A DNA stretch of 64,000 bases from positions 248,001 through 312,000 of the forward strand of contig JADDMT010000015.1 of NCBI GenBank assembly GCA_021401465.1. Reading direction: 5' to 3'. The stretch is from Teratosphaeria epicoccoides. Lineage: Eukaryota > Ascomycota > Dothideomycetes > Mycosphaerellales > Teratosphaeriaceae. Positions 1 to 10,700 of this stretch are shown in pieces. Below the pieces are notes generated by a model. That model made no database searches. It had not been told where the DNA came from and worked only from the letters and a program-made list of their open reading frames with translations. Position 1 is the stretch's first letter. Every line of letters begins with the position of its first letter. A program made the position numbers and the translations under genes.

Positions 1-2008
1 GGTGGAGGTTTGGAAGGAAGAGTGGTTTGAGGGTGGGGGGGTGTGGAGGAGTAATCGGGATGGGGCGGTTGGGGTCGAGGTGGTGGATCGGGGGTTGGGC
101 GAGCAGTGAGGGTGCTCTGGGGTGGGGGGATTTGCGTGGTTTGCCGCGAGCGAGGGCCACGTTATTGCTGATGCCCAAAAGCTACGCATGCGTGACGTTG
201 GCGCGGAGACGATGATTCTGCTCCTTTCTCCTTCCCGTCTCGCCTCTGATTTGAAACCCCCCCCTCACATAACCATCCCCAAGAACCCCTATCGCTCCAA
301 GCGCAAGCACCCACCCCCCACCCCCCACCCCCCTCCGCCATCCCCACCCGCCCAGCAGCCCCCGACCTAGTAGTCGTCGGCGCAGCGCTTGGCCCTCTCG
401 GCGCTGCCGTCGCCTCCCCCGCTCCACCAGCTCCCGTCGCTGTCCTTGTGACCGTCAACCCACCTCCGCCCACAACCCAGAGGCCGCAGCAGTCGCCACA
501 ACCGCACTATCCACGATCCCACCACGACCACCAGCAGCAGCACTCCCTCGCGACCCCAGCACCCGCGCTACTCGCGACACTTGCCCCCGCCGTCCCGTTC
601 AGCATCGCGCAGATCTGCGGCGGCAACGGTCGCGAAGGCTTCAATGAGGACACGGGAACAAAATTCAGGTGTCAGCCGCCAATCCCGGATGGTGTGTGTG
701 TGGGGGGGTAGGAAGGGCTTGAGAGGACGCGTATTACCCGGTTCTTGCGCGCGCGCACGTCGCGTTCTGGTACACACACGCCTGCAGCGCTGGTCCGGGC
801 GCGGCGGCGCGCGCGCAAGGGCGTGCTGGGGTGGAGGGTATGCGGGGAGCGTTCTTTTCTTTTTTTTTTCCCCCTCTTTTTCGGGGAGGGGGATGGGGTT
901 GCGAATGTGGGGGATTCTGGGTGGTTTGGGACGAGGGCGGGATTGGGGAATGGGTGAACCACGCCGGAGGGGATCTGGGATTCGAGAGTCGCGATGGAGG
1001 AGGTTGGTGATCCTGTCTGCGCGGTTGTGAGGGGTGCTAGGAGGGAGGTGGTGGCGAGGAGGAGGAGAGGGAGGAGGAGAGAGGTGGCGAGGAGGCGGCG
1101 AGGAAGCAGGAGAGATGCGGCCAGGAGGAAGAGGAGGAGGAGGGAGGACAAGGGCCATTGGTTGCTTCCGGGTGTGTGGGAGGAGGTGCAGCGTGCGACG
1201 AGGGGTGAGGGGAGGCAGGACAGAGACAGACGCTGCTGCTGGTGTTGAAGGGGAAAGTGAGGGGGGAGATGCAGTATATCTAGAAAATGCTTCCCCTCAG
1301 TCACGCTCTCACAGCCTCAGTGGCATCACAGTATCACTGCCCTCTCTGCTTCGGCTCCGTCTCAAATCTCCCCTCCACTATTCTTCTTCGCGCCTTCGCA
1401 GCTGAGATCCAACATCTGCGCGCAATGCCCCCCTTCACATATCATGGAAACGGCTTCTCCTCGTGCAAGGAATCGAATGCGATCTGGTCGATTCCGGTCG
1501 GGGCGAGACGGAGAAGGGGGGGGGGGGGGGGGCCCTCCCTAACTCCCCGAGCTACTCCCTCCTCCTGAGCGTCGAGAAGCCCGTGCGTGACTAGCAATGT
1601 TGAGTGCATGATGATTCGGAGAGATATGTATGTATGGGACGGAGGAGTGGCACGAAAGGCCCCTTCACGCACGCACCATGCAGATGGCTTGAGAAGAAAG
1701 CCAGTCAGTGTAGAACAACAGCGCACGTGAAAGATTGCATACTCTCATCAGCTGTGTATGCCGCCTGCGACGCCGGTGGCTCTGCTAGAACACACCACTC
1801 TCGTCAAGTCATGGTCGCGAAGCAAGAGAGACCAAGCGCAGCATCGTGATTTTTTTTGTGGAAAAAAAAAACAAAGCAGCGGCAGGAAACCATAAACAAA
1901 TGCCGCCGCACACCAAGATCGCCTGCACCGAAACACCCCGCTAATCCCACAGAGCGCACACCACACAAACCCCACTGCGCCGTCGATCATACCGATAGTG
2001 GAGCCGCG
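1..2008. other. Low-complexity intergenic region
   Basis: No convincing gene is seen. The stretch is dominated by G/A-rich tracts (about 1000-1150), C-rich tracts (260-450), CA/GT dinucleotides and homopolymers. Reading frames here are long only because composition is biased, and their products are Pro, Arg or Gly runs. One frame (250-711) stays open and ends in a less biased, cysteine-containing stretch, but it has no ATG; it is discussed as a finding. The right end should contain the 3' untranslated region of the Raptor gene, which ends at 2009. Confidence 0.6.
1516..1532. repeat. Poly-G homopolymer (17 G)
   Basis: An uninterrupted run of 17 G residues lies within a purine-rich segment. 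It may vary in length between isolates, and base-count errors are possible in assemblies. Confidence 0.9.
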
Positions 2009-5000
2009 TCAACCCCTCCACTCCTCCACCACCCGCCCGGCGCCCTTGCCCTCCTCCATCCCCGTCGCCTCACACCGGAACAGATTCACGTGCCCGTCGT
2101 TCACCGCCCCACAAGCCAACAGCAAGCGATGCGGATGGAACGCCGTCGCCGTGATCGGCGCCGCCCGGCCCCCGTGCAACCCGGCGCCGCCCGCCACAAT
2201 CGCCGTGCGCAAATAACTCATGTACGGCTCCGCCGTCGACAGCTTCCGCATCTCCGACGTGTTGTACACCCGGATCGTGTGGTCGCTACTCCCCGTCGCG
2301 AACACAGGCGCATGCTCATGCACGCTCAGGCTGCGGAGATTGCGGGGCGTTTGCGGGGAGCCGGGGAGGGACGAGAGCGGTTGGCGCATGCGAATGTCCC
2401 AGAGGCGGACGCCGCCGTTGGATTCGGCGGAGACGAGTTCGCGCAGGCCGCCGCGCTGGAGGTGCACGCCGACGACCCAGGAGCGGTGGCCCGTGGAGCG
2501 GTCGACCCAGTCCATGATCATGGAATCGCGGCTGCCCATGCGCTGGTCGTAGGCGCGCGCGGAGCCGTTGCCGAAGCCGGCGACGAAGACGTTGCCTTCG
2601 ACTTGGTCCGAGGTGAGGGAGGTGATGCAGGAGCCGGACCGGGCGGGGATGTCAGCCACGCAGAGTTCGTGTCCGGCGTGCCAGACGCGGACGACGCGGT
2701 CGTCTCCGGCCACGAGCACGCGGCCTTGGCCTTGCTGCCAGTCGAAGACCAGCCCGGCGGAGCCGCCGGAGGAGGAGACGAGGTCGCTGAGCGCGCGGAA
2801 AGCAGTGGCGAGTCGCATGTGTTTTGGCGACTCGTACGACCGGTAGATCTTGATGACACCATCAGAGGAGCCGACCATGAGCATGGCCTGGTCGTCTTCG
2901 TTGATGAAGCGCAGCTCGGTGACGCGACTGCCTTCCGGATTGCCGTTGCTGAAGCGATTGAGCTGTTCCTTCCGCCGCCAGTCCCAGATGGCGATGGAGT
3001 CTCGGTTGTCGGAGGTGACGAGGTGATCTTCGAATTGGTGGAAGACCATTTTGTAGGGCGCGGCGCCGATACCGAAGTAGCCGGCAGGAATGTCCCACCG
3101 CTGACTTCCTGCCGCTTCTTTCAGCGGCTGCGTCGTGGCAATGATACGATCGTTCCTATTCCTTCGCCACAACCTCTCATTGTAGTCCAGAGACCCAGGC
3201 TCCTCGGACTCTGGTGGGTGCATCTGTGGCTCGCGGAAGTACGTCGAAGACCACGTGAAGAACTGGCTCTTCAACGGGATCTCCGGCGGGACGGCCAAGT
3301 CTCTGGGGATAAAGTGCGGGCTGGGAGGTATGGGAGCCTTGGGCTGATACTCTGGTCCCTGAAACCTGTCCAGAGCATCGGGAGGCAGTAGCTCGGCATC
3401 GCCGGGCGTCAGTGGACGGCTGTTATATCTCCCACCCCCGACTACCGCCTGACCGTCTCGGCTCGAGATCGACGTCCGGTGGGTCTTCGTCGGGCTGTCG
3501 GATCCTGCATCACCGGCTGCTGCTGGCGCACGACCTGAGCCTCCCGAGAAGAAGTTCTTCATCGCCGCAGCCACACTCGCAGTCCTGCTCAATGCAAAGT
3601 ACCCATCTCCACCCGTCGAGGCACGGCCGCTGGCCGTGCCCGTCGTGGGCGATGGAGGAGTCTCTGGCCGCCGACTCGAGGCGCGCGCCAGCCCGTCCGA
3701 TCCGTCACGCGACTGCTGCTTGGATAGACCGTTCATGGAACTCAGGACTGCATGGTCCCGCTTTAAGCCTTGAATGACGATCTCGTCCAGGATCTTGTTC
3801 GCAAAGTCGCCCAGGGGCGAGTCGAGGAGAGCACCGATGACATAATCAACGACAATGCTGGCGTTGCGAGTAATTTCCGGGTGCGGGTCTGCGGACATGC
3901 TCAAGATCTGTCGCCACATGGCGCGGTAGATCGTCTTCTTGCTCAAAGTCCTGCTGGCTTTCGATGACCCTGGGGTGGTGCTCGCAAGGTCGAAGTCGTG
4001 CGTTGTAAACGACACGGATCTCCGATGGCTGCCAGACCTTCGTAGCGGCGAAACGCCGCCGTTCGCAATCACCTCGTTCCCATAGCTGAATGAGCCTTCC
4101 ACCTTGTCCTCCGAAGGCGTGTCGGCCTCTCCATCCTCCTTGCCCCACCTCTTGTCTCGCTCCTCCAGCAGCTGCTCCCATGCTGCCACCAGCATCCGCT
4201 TCTCGTACTTCTTGATGAACGCCGAATAGAACACGGTCAACTCTTTCCTCACCATGATTGACCCATCCATGCCCATGGCAATGACGACGCTTGCCAAAGC
4301 CTCCTCCTCGAGCACAACGCCGGCATCCATGATGCCATCGTGGACACCACCGCCATGTATGCCGCTGATGGTGCCGACGAACGATGTCAGAGCGTCGAGA
4401 CAGGCCGCGCGGACTTCTGGCACGGGGTCATGGCTCCGATCGCGCACCCGAGCATGTGCCTGGACCTCCATGCCCAACGCCTTGGCAGGTGGGCAGTCCT
4501 TCCACAGGTGGCTCAAGCAGAGACACGAAAACTGTCTCAGTAGCGGAGTCTCCATGTCTGCCAGATTGCCGAGCAGACACTCTATGATTTCTGGGTTTGT
4601 CTCCAACACGGCCTGCTTCCCCGGCTTGAAGTCCTTGCAAAACATGGCGATCACGAACGCGCACATGGCTCGATGCTCCGCCAGGTTGCCCAGCGGGATG
4701 GCCATGTTGCCACCGCCATTTGGATTCGGCGGGGTCAAGGCGCTCGTGTGATTCAGGATGTTCGTGAAATACGTATAACCCGAATCTTTGAGAAGGTCGC
4801 CTTGACACGATTGGTCGACCGCCAGTATCCTCGCCCAAATGAAGACCATCGGCGGCTTCAGCTCCGTCGCTTGACTTTGCAGCAACTTGAGCACGTAGGG
4901 GAATATGCCGATGCTCAGCGCCAGATTCACCGCCCACGGACCCAGATCGAGGAACTTGCTCAGCAAGATCAATGCTCTCAAGCGATGCACCTGACTCAGA

Positions 5001-6787
5001 AGCACTTGCAATACTATTGGAAGCTGCTCGGGAGGCTGGCTGTGCGTGTTCGGACTGCTCGTGAGGTAGACGTCGAAAGCGGAGAGCTGATCGGCAAAGA
5101 ACGTCGAATGTGTATAGTCCAACTCCGTCGTCGGTGCAGGCGGAGCTGATCCCGCGCCGTTCGTCTGATGACTCTCGGCCTGCATCTGGGCGAGGGCCTC
5201 GTGCGCTTTGACCTGCTCGTTGAGTTTCGGCAGCTGCACCAGGATCATCTCGACGGCGAGATCCCACGATTTCCAGAGGGAATGGGTGTGGGTGTCCGGG
5301 ATGGCTGGATGTGATCGCGGGTGACAATGGTAGATCCTCATCACTCGCTGTGCCAGCAAGAAATTCCGAAAGAGGGCGGCGACCATGAGATCTTGACGAA
5401 AGAGTTTCTTGAACAGAGGCTTCGGGAGGCAATTCCAGGCGATGGTGTCGGTGATGGCGGTAAATATCCAGTTGAGCTCTCCGAGAGGGGTGCGGCGCTC
5501 GGAGACTTTGCCGGGGATGTTCCTCGCCGTGTCCAGGTCAATCTTGGACGCTGACGGCAGCGGGTTCTGCAGAATGAAAAACCTCACCGCCATGGCAATG
5601 GGGGTCGTGAGGCAGCTGGTGAAGATGTCGGCCGGCAACTTGGGGTTGGTGGGTAACACCTCGTTCTCTCGACAGGCTGCCAGGTGGATACTGTCCTCCC
5701 ACTTGGTCGGTGTTTCTGGCTGCGGCCTGCTGGAGTCTCGCCTCTGCGCCGCCTCCGCCTGGGTCTGAGCATGCTTCGCGGCGGCGTCCAGAAAGCCGGC
5801 GATGATGCCGCCGGCCGCGCTACAGTCCCACACGCACAGCGATGGCGCGCCGATCCAGCTGGACACGTCTCCGAGGGACACTGGGATGTACTGGGTGTAG
5901 GTCCGATTGAAACACCAAACCTCGCCACTCGCGGTCGGTTTGGGGACGCCGTGACCATTGTAGTGGAACAAGATGCGCTCCTGGTGTGCGGTCCTGCGTA
6001 AGCTTTGGGTGTACCGCTTGAGTTCGTCGATGGTGGGGTCCATGATCACCTTGTACCTGGTGCGCAACGACAGGTTCTCGTATTGGCTCTGCAGATTCTT
6101 CCCGATCTGTTGGTTGGTATTGTTGGAGGTCTGCGAGTTGGTGGAGTCTGGCGGCTGGGGGTCCACCCAGCACTCCAGTCTCGCGCACGGGTTCGTCTTG
6201 ATGACGTCCGGGGGGTCGACACCGACATTGAGACAGACGGCCAGTATGGCCGAGACCGTCTTCAGCCGGTCTTTCATGCGCCATTCGGAGACGAGGGTGG
6301 TCGGGTCGTGGTCGGGCGGGGGGTTGCCGGCGGTGTCGTGGCGCTTGTCCTCGAAGTACATGAAGAAGTGCTGACTGAGCATTGCTGCCGTTTCCTGCTC
6401 CAAGCGCCAGCCATGCCGTTGCTGCGCCTTGCCGCTCTCGTTCTGCCCACTTCCACCGGCAGCTCTTCTCGCGCTCCCCTGTGCGACGTGACTCTGTGCT
6501 CGCGCGAGGGCGGCAGGTCGCGGGGCGTCGCTCCGGCGCCGCTGAATCTCCAGCCCGCCCTCGTCCGAGTCGCTATCGCTCGCTCGATGGTGGGGATGAC
6601 GGTGGTGGTGGTGGTGGTGGTGAGGGTGGGCATTGCTCTGGGCGTACAAGTGGGAAGACTGCGGACGCGACTCACCTATATCCGCGGTGGGGTGCTGATC
6701 GGTGCTGGGCAGAGTGTGCAGGACGGGGCGGGGATGGTGCTGCAGGGCCGCGGCACCAAAGTACCCGTTCATCTGACGCGAGCCCAT
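2009..6787 (-). CDS. KOG1: TORC1 subunit Raptor / Kog1 homologue
   Basis: This single-exon gene encodes 1592 residues, close to the usual fungal Kog1 length. Raptor is the substrate-recruiting scaffold of the TORC1 kinase complex on the vacuole. The N-terminal Raptor caspase-like (RNC) domain spans about residues 160-430, with the hallmark FHYNGHGVPKPT near residue 275 followed by YTQYIPVSL and DCSAAG. An armadillo/HEAT-type helical region follows (about 440-900), then a low-complexity linker (about 960-1200). C-terminal WD40 repeats start near residue 1240 (IAIWDW, VRLWDI, HTIRVYN). The variable N-terminus (first 150 residues) holds a polyhistidine tract at about 53-66 and an acidic Ser/Asp patch. 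The ATG at 6787 is the first in frame. A perfect-looking splice donor at 6675 has no acceptor that keeps the frame, so I left the ORF unspliced. The gene is divergent from the kelch gene at 7794. Confidence 0.96.
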   Translation of the reverse strand: MGSRQMNGYFGAAALQHHPRPVLHTLPSTDQHPTADIGESRPQSSHLYAQSNAHPHHHHHHHRHPHHRASDSDSDEGGLEIQRRRSDAPRPAALARAQSHVAQGSARRAAGGSGQNESGKAQQRHGWRLEQETAAMLSQHFFMYFEDKRHDTAGNPPPDHDPTTLVSEWRMKDRLKTVSAILAVCLNVGVDPPDVIKTNPCARLECWVDPQPPDSTNSQTSNNTNQQIGKNLQSQYENLSLRTRYKVIMDPTIDELKRYTQSLRRTAHQERILFHYNGHGVPKPTASGEVWCFNRTYTQYIPVSLGDVSSWIGAPSLCVWDCSAAGGIIAGFLDAAAKHAQTQAEAAQRRDSSRPQPETPTKWEDSIHLAACRENEVLPTNPKLPADIFTSCLTTPIAMAVRFFILQNPLPSASKIDLDTARNIPGKVSERRTPLGELNWIFTAITDTIAWNCLPKPLFKKLFRQDLMVAALFRNFLLAQRVMRIYHCHPRSHPAIPDTHTHSLWKSWDLAVEMILVQLPKLNEQVKAHEALAQMQAESHQTNGAGSAPPAPTTELDYTHSTFFADQLSAFDVYLTSSPNTHSQPPEQLPIVLQVLLSQVHRLRALILLSKFLDLGPWAVNLALSIGIFPYVLKLLQSQATELKPPMVFIWARILAVDQSCQGDLLKDSGYTYFTNILNHTSALTPPNPNGGGNMAIPLGNLAEHRAMCAFVIAMFCKDFKPGKQAVLETNPEIIECLLGNLADMETPLLRQFSCLCLSHLWKDCPPAKALGMEVQAHARVRDRSHDPVPEVRAACLDALTSFVGTISGIHGGGVHDGIMDAGVVLEEEALASVVIAMGMDGSIMVRKELTVFYSAFIKKYEKRMLVAAWEQLLEERDKRWGKEDGEADTPSEDKVEGSFSYGNEVIANGGVSPLRRSGSHRRSVSFTTHDFDLASTTPGSSKASRTLSKKTIYRAMWRQILSMSADPHPEITRNASIVVDYVIGALLDSPLGDFANKILDEIVIQGLKRDHAVLSSMNGLSKQQSRDGSDGLARASSRRPETPPSPTTGTASGRASTGGDGYFALSRTASVAAAMKNFFSGGSGRAPAAAGDAGSDSPTKTHRTSISSRDGQAVVGGGRYNSRPLTPGDAELLPPDALDRFQGPEYQPKAPIPPSPHFIPRDLAVPPEIPLKSQFFTWSSTYFREPQMHPPESEEPGSLDYNERLWRRNRNDRIIATTQPLKEAAGSQRWDIPAGYFGIGAAPYKMVFHQFEDHLVTSDNRDSIAIWDWRRKEQLNRFSNGNPEGSRVTELRFINEDDQAMLMVGSSDGVIKIYRSYESPKHMRLATAFRALSDLVSSSGGSAGLVFDWQQGQGRVLVAGDDRVVRVWHAGHELCVADIPARSGSCITSLTSDQVEGNVFVAGFGNGSARAYDQRMGSRDSMIMDWVDRSTGHRSWVVGVHLQRGGLRELVSAESNGGVRLWDIRMRQPLSSLPGSPQTPRNLRSLSVHEHAPVFATGSSDHTIRVYNTSEMRKLSTAEPYMSYLRTAIVAGGAGLHGGRAAPITATAFHPHRLLLACGAVNDGHVNLFRCEATGMEEGKGAGRVVEEWRG

Positions 6788-6996
6788 GCCGGCTGGCGAC
6801 GAGGCATTGGCGCGTCTGGTGGGCAGGGATGGTGTGAGGCAGCACGCGAGCGGTACTCACTTAGTCAGGACTCAGGTCTGCGAACGAGAATCTAAGCTTC
6901 GTGGGTAAGCAGGCGCTAGTGGGTCGATGCCTCACTAGCGTGGAAGTGGAAGCCGAAGCCGAAGCCGAAGCCGACCAGGGCGTGACCAGGGTCAGG

Positions 6997-7184
6997 GGTG
7001 GTGGTGGTGGTGGTGGTGATGGTGGTGGTGGTGGTGATGGTAGTAGTGATGATGATGGTGGTGGTGATGATGATGGTGGTGGTGATGATGATGATAGTGG
7101 TGATGATAATAGTGATAATGATGATGGTGATAATGATGATGGTGATAATGATGATGGTGATAATGATGATGGTGATAATGATGT
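6997..7184. repeat. GGT/GAT trinucleotide microsatellite
   Basis: Nearly 190 bases are built from GGT and GAT triplets. They grade from pure GGT on the left into GGTGATGAT and finally a repeated 15-base unit of the form GATGATGGTGATAAT. The opposite strand is an ATC/ACC repeat. The graded structure suggests successive slippage and point mutation. Confidence 0.9.
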
Positions 7185-7607
7185 CTTCAGTCGAGGTGTT
7201 CGGTGGGAGGACTGGCCCCAGGCAACCAATCACCGGGTCCGGGGCGTCGGGCTTCCCGGCATCTTCCCCTGAGTCGAATGGTCTTTGCCTCCATGTCCCT
7301 ACCACCCACCCACTGCTCCACAAGGAAGGAACGAAGCTCACGCACGTCGCACTTGCCCTCTGCCTTTGTCATCATTTGTGCTTTGCATTCCATCATGATC
7401 CGCCGCGCGCTGGCCTGCCTCGGTGGCTACTGAACGCCCGTCGGCAGCGCGAAGAAGCATTCCTGCCACCCGCCTGTCGCCCTCCGAACACACCCCCCGC
7501 CCGCAACGAACCATTGATGCCCTGACCATCCTCCATCATCCGCATCACCTCGCCGCCTCGCACGCCCACACCCGCGCCCGCGCCCGCGCCTAGCTGGATG
7601 ATTGCAC

Positions 7608-7680
7608 TCACCACCACCACCACCACCACACCCACCACACCCACCACACCCGCCACACCCGCCACACCCGCCACACCCAC
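7608..7680. repeat. CAC / CACACCCAC repeat
   Basis: A CAC triplet run grows into nonamer units (CACACCCAC and CACACCCGC) about 115-185 bases upstream of the kelch-gene ATG. It may lie in the promoter or the leader. Confidence 0.85.
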
Positions 7681-7793
7681 TACTCCCTCCCTCCCGTCGC
7701 CCCGGCACGCCTTGCGCCCGCGCCCGCGCCGTATTCGATTCCCCCCTTACCCCCCACATCGCGACTTGACCGATCAACAGTAATCAACTCGCC

Positions 7794-10700
7794 ATGTCAT
7801 TCCTGTTCAAGTCTTCTAAGAAAGGAGCTACCTCAAACACAGCTCTGCCGCCCGCGACTCGCGACGTCCGGAGCAGCGATGGGCCGAATGGCTCGTCGCA
7901 CGCGCCCCCCTCCCTCGGGAGCATGGTCAACGGCCAGAAGCCTGGCAGCCCGGTTCCCCCGAGCGTCAACAACAGCATCGGGAGTATCGCAGAGCAACCG
8001 GGCAGAGTGGGGGAGGACCGGCAGGTGGTGCAGGTGCGCCAGCAGGATGGGGTGAATGCGCCCAGGAGAAGTGACAGTCCGGAGCAGAAGATGTTGCGAG
8101 GGCAGGAGACGGTATGACGCAGTCGTGCACGTGTCGACGCCGCCATGTTGACCCTCGAGCAGAATGGCCCGCGCATGGGCCTCCCACCCTCTCGCACCTC
8201 GCCGAACGAGAATAATCCCTACCCGTGGTCGCAAAAGCGCCTCGCATTCACCGTCTCCCACACGAACCCCTTCCCCCGTTACGGACCCGCCGTCAACGCG
8301 TCGGGAAGCAAAGACGGCTCGATATACCTGATGGGTGGGCTGATCAACGGCAGCACCGTGAAAGGAGACTTGTGGCTGGTGGAAGCCGGGCAGGCGAACA
8401 TGACGTGTTATCCCGTCGCGACCACCAGTGAAGGTCCCGGGCCCAGAGTGGGTCATGCGAGTTTGCTGGTGGGAAATGCATTCATCGTCTTCGGAGGCGA
8501 CACCAAGATGGACGAGGGCGATCAGTTAGACGACACATTGTATTTGCTGAATACCTGTGAGTGCTTCGCGACCACGTGCGCATGAATGGGAGCACGGACA
8601 GCATGCTGACGGTGGAGCAGCGACCAAGCAGTGGTCGAGAGCCCTTCCAGCAGGGCCGAGACCGCCAGGACGATACGGTCACACGCTCAACATCCTCGGA
8701 AGCAAAATCTACATCTTCGGAGGTCAGGTGGAAGGCTACTTCTTCAACGATCTCGTGGCATTTGACTTGAACGCGCTCCAGCAGGCTTCGAACAAGTGGG
8801 AGGTACTCATACAAAACACCATCGATGGCGGCCCACCTCATGGTCAAATTCCGCCGGCTCGGACGAACCACACCGTCGTCAGCTTCAACGACAGGCTCTA
8901 CCTCTTCGGCGGTACCGATGGCGTCCACTGGTTCAATGACGTCTGGTCGTACTCTCCACACACCAATTCCTGGACCCAGCTCGAATGTATCGGATACATT
9001 CCCTCTCCACGCGAAGGTCACGCGGCAGCGCTCGTGGGCGATGTCATGTACATTTTCGGCGGCCGCACGGAAGAGGGCACGGACCTGGGCGATTTGGCCG
9101 CTTTCCGCATCTCCTCGCGTCGATGGTACACCTTCCAAAATATGGGCCCGTCGCCATCGCCACGATCAGGCCACAGCATGACCACCGTGGGCAAGTCGAT
9201 CGTGATCTTGGCGGGTGAGCCAAGTTCGGCGCCTCGGGATCCCGTCGAGCTGGGGCTGGCGTATCTCTTGGACACCGGCAAGATACGCTATCCGCCGGAT
9301 TCGGCTTCACAAACGCCGGCCGGCGATCGGATCCACGGCACCAGAAGACCGAGCGGCGCGGAGAAGAACGGCGCGCCGACGATCGGTGGTGGGAGGGGCC
9401 AACCTCCGACGGAGCTGATGGAGAGGCGGGTGAACAGCCCGGAGTTCGCGCGCGGCCGGGGCGAGCCCGTGGCGGGTCCGTCGCGAGGGCCGAGGGCGGC
9501 CGGACCAGGTGCCCCCAGTCCCGCACCGGTCGGGCCACCGCCCCAGGCCCCGGACCAGCAAGGCGGACCGGTGGGAGCGGTGGGGACGAGGCAGCCGACG
9601 AGGACCCCGAGTGATCGCCCGTTCAGCCCGGCCCACGATGCGCAAAGGGCGCAGCGGTTCGAGAACAACGCTTTCGGTCCCGCATCGAGCTCAAGCCAGA
9701 GCCCGGCGACCGCGAGAATGCCCACGAGCCCCACGTTCGCGCCGAACCCGTTCTTCGCCGACGAGAATGACGATCCCCCGTTCAGCCCGAGGAGACAGAA
9801 GCCCGAGACGTACCAACCGAGTCAAGATCCGCACGGTGAGGGCCTGCAGAGGAGCTCGTCCAGCCGGAATCAGAGAAGTCGGACGGGTGACGGCAGTGTG
9901 GACGAGACGTCGAGAAAGTCGGTGGACCAACAGCCTGAGCAGCTGCCGAAAGTACGCGAGCTGCAGCAAGAAGACGACGGCCGGATGGGACCGCAGGACT
10001 CTGGCATCGGCTCCTCACCCGCCATGGGTCAGCGAGGGTACGAGGAACTGGCCCGAGAACTGGAGGCGGTCAAGCAGAAGAACGCATGGTTCGCTTCGGA
10101 GCTCGCGTTGGCCCGCAAGTCGGGATACCATGGCAGTCGGACGTCCGCAGACAGTCCCATCATGGATTCCCGAGGCATGGAGGATGTATTCACAGACGAT
10201 GACAAGCCCCTGATCGAAGCGCTTTTGAAGATGCGGACGGAATTGTCTCGAGTGCAGCAGACGATCGACGAGCAGAGCAGGAGCGCCGCCGAGAGGATCG
10301 CGGAAATGGAGCGACAACGCGACACGGCCATCAACGAGGCCGTCTTTGCCAAGGCCAAGCTCGCGGGTCAAGGCTCTCCAAATCCGGACGGAAGTGCGCG
10401 AGGGACGCCTGACGCGGAGAGAGAACGCGAAGTACGAGGCAAGTTGGCCACCGCCGTCAGCAAACACGGCGAGCTTTCGAGACGAATGGAGAGTCTGTCC
10501 CAAGAGCTGGACACCGAGAGGAAGCAACGCCAACTGGCGGAGGAGACGGCCGAGATGGCTCACAAGCGGGCGGTGGAACTGGAGCAGTACAGGCAACAGC
10601 ACTCCTCGGAGCTCGAGAGCCTGAGAAGCGAGCTGCATGAGGCGCAGAGTCAACATCGAGACATCTCCGCCAGCCATGCCGAGATTCTGGCCCAGCATCA

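Larger units (their letters stand above)
6788..7793. promoter_or_regulatory. Divergent intergenic region with microsatellites
   Basis: About 1 kb separates two divergently oriented genes (Raptor on -, kelch protein on +) and should hold both promoters and leaders. It contains a GAAGCC hexamer repeat near 6949-6973, a long GGT/GAT trinucleotide array (6997-7184), CCGCGC-type repeats (about 7570-7590 and 7712-7729) and a CAC/CACACCCAC array (7608-7680). No supported gene is seen; the open frames are translations of the repeats. Just before the kelch start the sequence is A/C-rich, as is usual for fungal leaders. Confidence 0.6.

Noticed and set aside
568..1304. Long Pro/Arg/Ser frames on both strands at the left end
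   Set aside because: Produced by G/A- and C-rich low-complexity tracts; no protein-like sequence.
6542..6675. Possible intron in Raptor with a consensus GTGAGT donor at 6675 that would remove the polyhistidine tract
   Set aside because: The acceptor AGs checked give lengths not divisible by three (for example 17, 38, 103, 128 and 134) and would break the frame, while the unspliced frame is fully open.
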